Origin: an uncultured Collinsella sp.
Lineage (GTDB): Bacteria > Actinomycetota > Coriobacteriia > Coriobacteriales > Coriobacteriaceae
Direction: 5' to 3'
NCBI GenBank assembly: GCA_900550195.1
Contig: URRB01000016.1
Coordinates: forward strand, 1-57,751
Length of the DNA: 57,751 nucleotides
Every line of letters starts with the position of its first letter. Position 1 is the stretch's first letter. Below, piece after piece: positions 53,890 to 57,751 of the stretch. The position numbers and the translations under genes are program-made. Under the pieces are notes generated by a model. The model saw only the letters and a list, made by a program, of their open reading frames with translations. It searched no databases and had not been told where the DNA came from.

Positions 53890-54852
53890 ATGGCCGAACC
53901 CCACGATAGGAAGCCGATCCTCACGATCGAGCAGCAGATAGAGCACCTCAAGCAGAAGGGCGTAGCCTTCGAACTGTGTTCCGAGGAAGAGGCCGCGGAC
54001 TACCTGCGCGACAAGTGCAACTTCTTCAAGCTCGCATCCTACCGCAAACTCTTCTCGAAATACGAGGGAGGCCCGCGCGACGGCCGCTACGTAGACCTCG
54101 ACTTCGGCCAGCTGCGCCTGCTCGCGGCGCTCGACCAGGAACTGCGCCACGCCCTGCTCGGCATGACGCTCGACATCGAGCATTTCCAGAAGGTGACACT
54201 GCTTCGCGAGATGGAGGACCGTGGAGAGGACGGCTACGCCATCGTGGCCGACTACATGGCATCGCTTACCACTGCAAACAGGGAGTACCGCCTGCGCGAG
54301 CTCAAGATGAGCGGCCGCAGCCCCTACAGCTCGAGCCTCTACGCGAAGTACTCCGGCGACATGCCTGCCTGGGCCTTCCTTGAGCTCACCTCGTTCGGCA
54401 CCCTCATCGACTTCGTGCGCTTCTGCGCCAGGCGATGGGGCGACAGGCGCCTCGAGGCCTCCCACTACGACCTCAAGCGCGTGAAGTCCGTCCGCAACTG
54501 CGCCGCGCACGGCTCGTGCCTGATCAACTGCTTCGCCGAGAGGGGCGCCGCCCGGGGCTCGGCGTCCAGCGGCGTCTCCCGAAGGGTCGCCGCCGTGGGG
54601 ATTCCCAAGGCGACCAGGAGGAAGTGGATGGGGAATACGGCCATGCAGGAGGTCGCGACCGTGCTCGTGGCGCACTCCGGCTTGGTACCCGAGGGCTCCT
54701 CGCGCTCGCGCGCCGCATCCGAGCTCGCCGAGATGTTCGCCAGGGCCGACGGCGAAACCGAGGCGCTGCCCGACAAGGGGCCCGACGCCGCAGCTCGCTC
54801 CGCGCTCGAGTTCCTTCGCAGGTTGACAGAATCGCTCGGGTTGGTAGAATAG
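53890..54852 (+). CDS. Abi_2 family (AbiD/AbiF-like) abortive infection protein
   Basis: A 320-residue protein of the Abi_2 group: PILTIEQQIEHLKQKGVAF, CNFFKLASYRKLF, then LRLLAALDQELRHALLGMTL and WAFLELTSFGTLIDFVRF. A HEPN-type motif occurs at Arg202-Asn203...His207 (VRNCAAHGSC). These proteins stop phage growth, probably as RNases. The C-terminal 100 residues are less conserved and basic, then acidic. ATG at 53890 follows CAGGAG. Two hairpin RNAs follow its stop directly. Confidence 0.9.
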   Translation: MAEPHDRKPILTIEQQIEHLKQKGVAFELCSEEEAADYLRDKCNFFKLASYRKLFSKYEGGPRDGRYVDLDFGQLRLLAALDQELRHALLGMTLDIEHFQKVTLLREMEDRGEDGYAIVADYMASLTTANREYRLRELKMSGRSPYSSSLYAKYSGDMPAWAFLELTSFGTLIDFVRFCARRWGDRRLEASHYDLKRVKSVRNCAAHGSCLINCFAERGAARGSASSGVSRRVAAVGIPKATRRKWMGNTAMQEVATVLVAHSGLVPEGSSRSRAASELAEMFARADGETEALPDKGPDAAARSALEFLRRLTESLGLVE

Positions 54853-54864
54853 CCTGCAGATAGC

Positions 54865-54919
54865 AAAACCTTCACGGTTTTAGGGGCGGACTTGCGCAAG
54901 CGACTCTGCCCTATTTTTA
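54865..54919 (+). ncRNA. structured RNA unit A after Abi_2
   Basis: A hairpin AAAACC-TTCAC-GGTTTT is followed by a longer stem (GGGGCGG with CTGCCCT, inner hairpin TTGC/GCAA) and a T tract. It starts 12 bases after the Abi_2 stop. The same two-stem layout with different stem bases occurs at 54998. It could be simply a terminator, but a conserved abiF RNA motif near Abi_2 genes has been described. Confidence 0.55.
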
Positions 54920-54997
54920 TATTCACTCGCTATAGGAGACGGATGATACCTGGGTCAATGACAGAACTGAGAAGCCCGGAATAATGGAGCCAGTTAG

Positions 54998-55051
54998 AAA
55001 CCCTCGGGTTTGCGGGGCGGGATCGTGAGAGCGATTCTGCCCTATTTTTTT
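54998..55051 (+). ncRNA. structured RNA unit B after Abi_2
   Basis: AAACCC-TC-GGGTTT, then GGGGCGG...CTGCCCT with an inner ATCG/CGAT stem, then seven T. Compared with unit A, the first and inner stems change on both sides while pairing is kept, and the outer stem and T tract are unchanged. The units start 133 bases apart. Confidence 0.55.
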
Positions 55052-55091
55052 CCTCCGTCTGCCCCAACCAAGTAGTTCGAAGATAGCCTGT

Positions 55092-55115
55092 AGGTGTCCT
55101 CGTGGGCGCCTTTTA
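55092..55115 (+). terminator. intrinsic terminator with conserved tail
   Basis: AGGTGTCC-TCGT-GGGCGCCT then TTTATTTTC. The same tail (GGGCGCCTTTTAyTTTcAGGGA) ends the hairpin at 56287, so the two derive from one module. Bases 55116-55211 hold nothing else. Confidence 0.7.
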
Positions 55116-55211
55116 TTTTCAGGGAATCGGCCGCTTCATGAACGAGCGACCGGCTTGACCTAGATCGAACCGCCTTCATCTCCGTCTAGGCGCCGGCAAT
55201 CAACATCGTGA

Positions 55212-55347
55212 ATCCGCGCGTGCTACAATGCGGGCACCAGAGATGAAAACACAGTCCCCGTCGGGTAGTCGTGGGCGTGCGGGAGTCCGCATCAGTAACC
55301 TGCCTCCTTGGTTGTCCCTTCTCTGCATGGTCATCTACATAAAGGAG
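55212..55347 (+). ncRNA. yjdF-type riboswitch leader, copy 2, with its promoter
   Basis: Identical to 37263-37398 over its whole length, including the extended -10 TGCTACAAT (ending 55229). Identity begins abruptly at 55212 and continues about 70 bases into the YjdF gene. Confidence 0.7.
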
Positions 55348-55356
55348 GAACCAGCC

Positions 55357-55776
55357 ATGCAGATCAGCGTGTCGTCCACCCTGACCGTATATCACGACGG
55401 CCAATTCTGGGTCGGGCTGGCGGAGCATGTCGAGGACGGCAGGTACGGCGTCGCCCGCATCGTCTTCGGCGCAGAACCGTCCGATGAGGAGATCCTGCGA
55501 TTCGTTACAAGCAAATGGGCGAAGCTCGCGTTCTTCGGTGACGATCCGTCCGAGGCGAGCGAGCCCGCGAAGAACCCCAAGAGACGCGCCCGCGAGGCGG
55601 CGAAAGCCCTCAAGCAGCCGGCGATGAGCACCAAGGCGCAGCAGGCGCTCGCGAATCAGCGGGAGACGATGAAGCGGGAATCGGCTCAAGCAAGAAGCCA
55701 GCGTCGTGCGGATGAGGCGGAGGCGCGCTTCGAGCAGCGAAAACTGAAGCGCAAACAGAAGCATCGCGGTCATTGA
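55357..55776 (+). CDS. yjdF: YjdF family protein (DUF2992), copy 2
   Basis: A 139-residue paralogue of 37408-37827. The N-terminal domain is nearly identical; the basic helical tail differs at many positions but keeps length and the ending KLKRKQKHRGH. ATG at 55357 follows AAAGGAGG. It is the last gene before an attachment core, as copy 1 is before its own island end. Confidence 0.88.
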   Translation: MQISVSSTLTVYHDGQFWVGLAEHVEDGRYGVARIVFGAEPSDEEILRFVTSKWAKLAFFGDDPSEASEPAKNPKRRAREAAKALKQPAMSTKAQQALANQRETMKRESAQARSQRRADEAEARFEQRKLKRKQKHRGH

Positions 55777-55801
55777 TACCACCATCAACCCATATATAGC
55801 A

Positions 55802-55833
55802 GCAGGCGTAGCTTCGATTGAAACTACGCCTGC
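55802..55833. terminator. 10-bp inverted repeat left of core copy 3
   Basis: GCAGGCGTAG pairs with CTACGCCTGC around a 12-base loop, 25 bases after YjdF copy 2 and 24 bases before the dyad at the att core. Confidence 0.65.
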
Positions 55834-55857
55834 CACCTGGTGCTATAACGTTATACA

Positions 55858-55887
55858 GAACGTATGTTCTATACCCACTCGATGACT
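55858..55887. other. guaA-type attachment core, copy 3 (diverged), with dyad
   Basis: GAACGTATGTTC runs into CTATACCCACTCGATGACT. Two bases differ from copies 1 and 2, so the minus strand reads VIEWV-stop. It marks the left edge of the replication-module element. Confidence 0.6.
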
Positions 55888-56211
55888 AACCCAGTCCGAG
55901 CACTACCGATGCGTGTCGCGTCATACCGCCTAAGAGCTGATTCGTTCAGAAAAGGTTCAGGGGGATCGTCGAGTTTATTGCACCCTCGCGTTTTACAAAA
56001 GAGAGTACAAGGCCCTTTAGCTCGAATTATTGCATTTAGAACCCCGCCGCTCATCCATCCTAGCTTGCCCAAACAGCCCTCCCGCGATGTCCATGTTCCA
56101 ACGGATGGGTACCATTTACCCGGGTGCACCTGGGGCAACGGGCCGGCAGGCCCGCGCAAGGTCGCTCGCATAACACACAACATCAAACACGACAGAAGAG
56201 GCGAACGACAG

Positions 56212-56283
56212 ATGCCGGACCCCGGACGACAGCACCGCGGAAGAGAAGCATTCCAACCACAACCGAACGAACATCGCTCCTAG
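56212..56283 (+). CDS. possible 23-residue leader peptide
   Basis: ATG at 56212 has GAGG ten bases upstream and reads MPDPGRQHRGREAFQPQPNE, then HRS-stop. It stops three bases before a strong terminator. A leader peptide that couples translation to termination ahead of the HTH genes would have this layout. It may be chance. Confidence 0.25.
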   Translation: MPDPGRQHRGREAFQPQPNEHRS

Positions 56284-56286
56284 GCA

Positions 56287-56308
56287 GGCGCCCGCATGGG
56301 CGCCTTTT
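56287..56308 (+). terminator. intrinsic terminator
   Basis: GGCGCCC-GCAT-GGGCGCC followed by TTTTACTTTTC. Confidence 0.75.
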
Positions 56309-56514
56309 ACTTTTCAGGGACTTAGCTGAGAGCTAAGGCACGCGGCTCATGGCCGTTTCGTGGAGGCCCGACCAGCTCGACCCACCTCGACCCGTCTCCG
56401 TTCCCGTCATGCGCGCGATGCGCCAGCAGGCGGTTCAATCGTCGCGCAGACGAAAAGGGACACTGTGCCGCGCGGTGTGCCCGCACGGTGCCGCACGGGA
56501 AGATTGGAGGAACC

Positions 56515-56733
56515 ATGGCACGCACAGCCGAATGCGCCGCGCCCGAGAACAACCAGGGCCGCGACGAATGGATGACGGTGATCGAGATGCAGCAGTACAT
56601 GAGGGCGAGCCGAAACAAGGCGTACGACCTCATCTGGTCGGGGGAGATCGACTCGTACAGGCTCGGAAGGAAGCTCCTGGTTTCGAGGGCGTCAGTGGAC
56701 GCCTACATCGAGTCGAGGAGCGGCAGGAAATGA
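56515..56733 (+). CDS. excisionase-type helix-turn-helix protein
   Basis: A 72-residue HTH_17 protein: WMTVIEMQQYMRASRNKAYD, LIWSGEIDSYRLGRKLLVSR, VDAYIES. This winged-helix type is used by excisionases and small regulators of integrative elements. ATG at 56515 follows GGAGGAA. Confidence 0.88.
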   Translation: MARTAECAAPENNQGRDEWMTVIEMQQYMRASRNKAYDLIWSGEIDSYRLGRKLLVSRASVDAYIESRSGRK

Positions 56734-56810
56734 CGGCGGCGACCGCCCCGGAGCCGCCCGCGGCCGGGCACGCGAGGGAGCCTCGAGACGAAAGGAGCTC
56801 GAGGACGACC

Positions 56811-57059
56811 ATGACCAAGAGCATTAGCAGGAGCCAGGTGAGGCTCATCGCATCGACCAACGCGATATTCGGCGCCGACGAGGCGTGCGCGATGCTGCGC
56901 ATAAGCCGCGACGCAATGTACCGGCTCGCCAAGGACCCCGACGACCCGTTCCCAATCCGCTACATCGGCGGCAAGACGCGCGACGGCATCGTGCTGCACG
57001 ACGAGCTCGTCGCATGGGTCGAGCGAAACAGCGTCGTCGGCTCGCCCAGAAGGGGCTAG
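56811..57059 (+). CDS. second excisionase-type helix-turn-helix protein
   Basis: An 82-residue protein: IFGADEACAMLRISRDAMYR, LAKDPDDPFPIRYIGG, VLHDELVAWVERNS. It is also HTH_17-like with a variant wing. ATG at 56811 follows GAGGA. It lies 77 bases after the first such gene and five bases before the initiator gene. Element-type operons often have two such genes. Confidence 0.82.
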   Translation: MTKSISRSQVRLIASTNAIFGADEACAMLRISRDAMYRLAKDPDDPFPIRYIGGKTRDGIVLHDELVAWVERNSVVGSPRRG

Positions 57060-57064
57060 CGCCG

Positions 57065-57580
57065 ATGGCGGCCGCAGGCCCGAGGGGGCGCGACGGCCCC
57101 TCCCCGCGCGAGTTCACGGCGGTACGGCACTTCATGATGGCGGACCTGGGCCTCTCCGGCCTTCCCCTGCTCGTCTACGCGCGCATCTTCGGCTTCTGCG
57201 ACGGCGGGTGCGACTACTTCGAGAGCAAGGGCAACCTGGCCCGCTTCCTCAACGTGCAGGAGCGCAGCGCCCACCGCGCCATCCGCGACCTGCTCGACCG
57301 GGGCCTCATCGAAGAGTGCGGCATGCACGCCCCGGCACGCGGGCACGCCACCAAGCGGTACCGCATCGTGCGCGAGAGGCTGCCGCCCGGAGCGCTGGCA
57401 ACCCCTGACGGTTCGTCAGGGTTCCCGGCGCGAAAGGGTGACGAAATGACAGGGCTCGCCGAGAACAAGGGTGACGAACCGTCAGGGTTCGCAGCCCGAA
57501 CCCCTGACGAGATGACAGGGAAACCCCTGACGATATGCCACCCAATAAGCAAAAGGGACAACAAGGACTTCAGAAGATAA
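57065..57580 (+). CDS. winged-helix replication initiator-like protein
   Basis: A 171-residue protein. Residues 15-100 form a winged helix as in RepA_N/DnaD-type initiators: REFTAVRHFMMADLGLSGLP, LVYARIFGFCDGG, SKGNLARFLNVQERSAHRAI, RDLLDRGLIEE. The C-terminal third repeats an 11-residue unit (GDEMTGLAENK, GDEPSGFAART, PDEMTGKP). The DNA beneath it is an 18-base motif every 33 bases (see next entry). ATG at 57065. It precedes a DnaC-like gene, as in the replication modules of integrative elements. A transcription-regulator role is the alternative. Confidence 0.7.
   Translation: MAAAGPRGRDGPSPREFTAVRHFMMADLGLSGLPLLVYARIFGFCDGGCDYFESKGNLARFLNVQERSAHRAIRDLLDRGLIEECGMHAPARGHATKRYRIVRERLPPGALATPDGSSGFPARKGDEMTGLAENKGDEPSGFAARTPDEMTGKPLTICHPISKRDNKDFRR
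57404..57543. repeat. iteron-like array inside the initiator gene
   Basis: Units of the form CCTGACGGTTCGTCAGGG start at 57404, 57437, 57470 and 57503, exactly 33 bases apart, with a partial fifth at 57526. The first unit is a perfect dyad (CCCTGACG-GTT-CGTCAGGG). Origins of RepA_N replicons are known to lie inside rep genes, so this is a candidate origin. Confidence 0.6.
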
Positions 57581-57594
57581 GGAAGGGGCGCCCG

Positions 57595-57751
57595 ATGGGC
57601 CGAGCGGGACTCATCACCCTGGAGCAGGCCCGGGCGGCCGGGCTCTCCTTCGACGAGCCGGAGCCGAGGGCGTGCCCGCACTGCGGCGCCACCCTCGAAC
57701 CACTCGGCGCGGCGCTGGCGGGCAGGGTCGCCTGGGTCTCCGCCGCCCCCT
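57595..57751 (+). CDS. DnaC-like helicase-loader ATPase, N terminus (runs off the window)
   Basis: The first 52 residues are visible: GLITLEQARAAGLSFDE and a CPHCG zinc motif, then GRVAWV. DnaC/IstB-type ATPases of mobile elements often begin with a short zinc ribbon before the P-loop. ATG at 57595 follows AAGGAAGGGG. The P-loop lies outside the window, so the call rests on context. Confidence 0.5.
   Translation, partial: MGRAGLITLEQARAAGLSFDEPEPRACPHCGATLEPLGAALAGRVAWVSAAP

Larger units (their letters stand above)
55888..56514. other. leader region of the right-hand element
   Basis: No sizeable gene is convincing over these 627 bases. They hold a possible 23-codon frame (56212-56283) and the terminator after it. 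A stretch ahead of the first HTH gene carries GGAGGAA at its end. Confidence 0.5.

Noticed and set aside
1..57751. tRNA, rRNA or integrase genes
   Set aside because: None was recognised by eye. Tyrosine recombinase motifs (R..HxxR..Y) were looked for near the att cores and not found; a tRNA scan could still find one.

Overview
The window looks like chromosome of a gut Coriobacteriia, most likely a Collinsella-type actinobacterium. It is high in GC with GC-rich third codon positions. It carries an actinobacterial-type SOS box, a TIM-barrel Dus, GHKL hybrid sensor kinases, LuxR-type regulators, an LAxTG-type wall protein and a CD1871A-like microprotein. The species call is inference; no rRNA or tRNA gene was seen.

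Bases 1-35.5 kb read as core chromosome. Two BvgS-like hybrid histidine kinases converge on a shared terminator, one coupled to a binding lipoprotein. Then follow a MalY/PatB lyase, TrmO, an XRE-TipAS regulator, a glutaredoxin, Dus, a large ABC exporter, and a thioredoxin-like/4Fe-4S/CxxC operon divergent from an OmpR two-component system. A trypsin-like protease paired with a membrane protein, an IS481 remnant, a PadR/DUF1700 operon, a LuxR regulator and a 1457-residue surface protein come next. The section ends with an XRE/membrane pair, a standalone ATPase and a second, divergent type IIA topoisomerase pair with an SOS box upstream.

Bases 35.5 kb to the end are accessory DNA. Three copies of a sequence matching the known attachment core at the 3' end of guaA (GMP synthase, ending ..IEWE-stop) lie at 38810, 53420 and 55869. 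They divide the region into stacked islands. One holds YjdF with its riboswitch and a frame-broken ToxN/AbiQ-like toxin. The next (14.6 kb) holds foreign-looking methyltransferases behind an iron box, a complete sugar operon (LevR-like regulator, mannose-family PTS IIB/IIC/IID/IIA, GH172 enzyme, ROK kinase), and an AAA_14 ATPase beside a DUF4365 nuclease-like and HEPN-like gene pair. The third (2.4 kb) holds an Abi_2 protein followed by two related hairpin RNAs, and a second YjdF locus whose leader is identical to the first. To the right lies the replication module of an integrative element: two excisionase-type HTH proteins, a winged-helix initiator with an intragenic 33-bp-period iteron-like array, and the start of a DnaC-like gene.

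The most interesting candidates are the HEPN/DUF4365 pair, the Abi_2 gene with its tandem structured RNAs, the guaA-type island array, the duplicated yjdF riboswitches, the GH172-PTS operon with a degenerate LevR regulator, and the intragenic iteron array. Several genes break at homopolymer runs, so a few apparent pseudogenes may be sequence errors.
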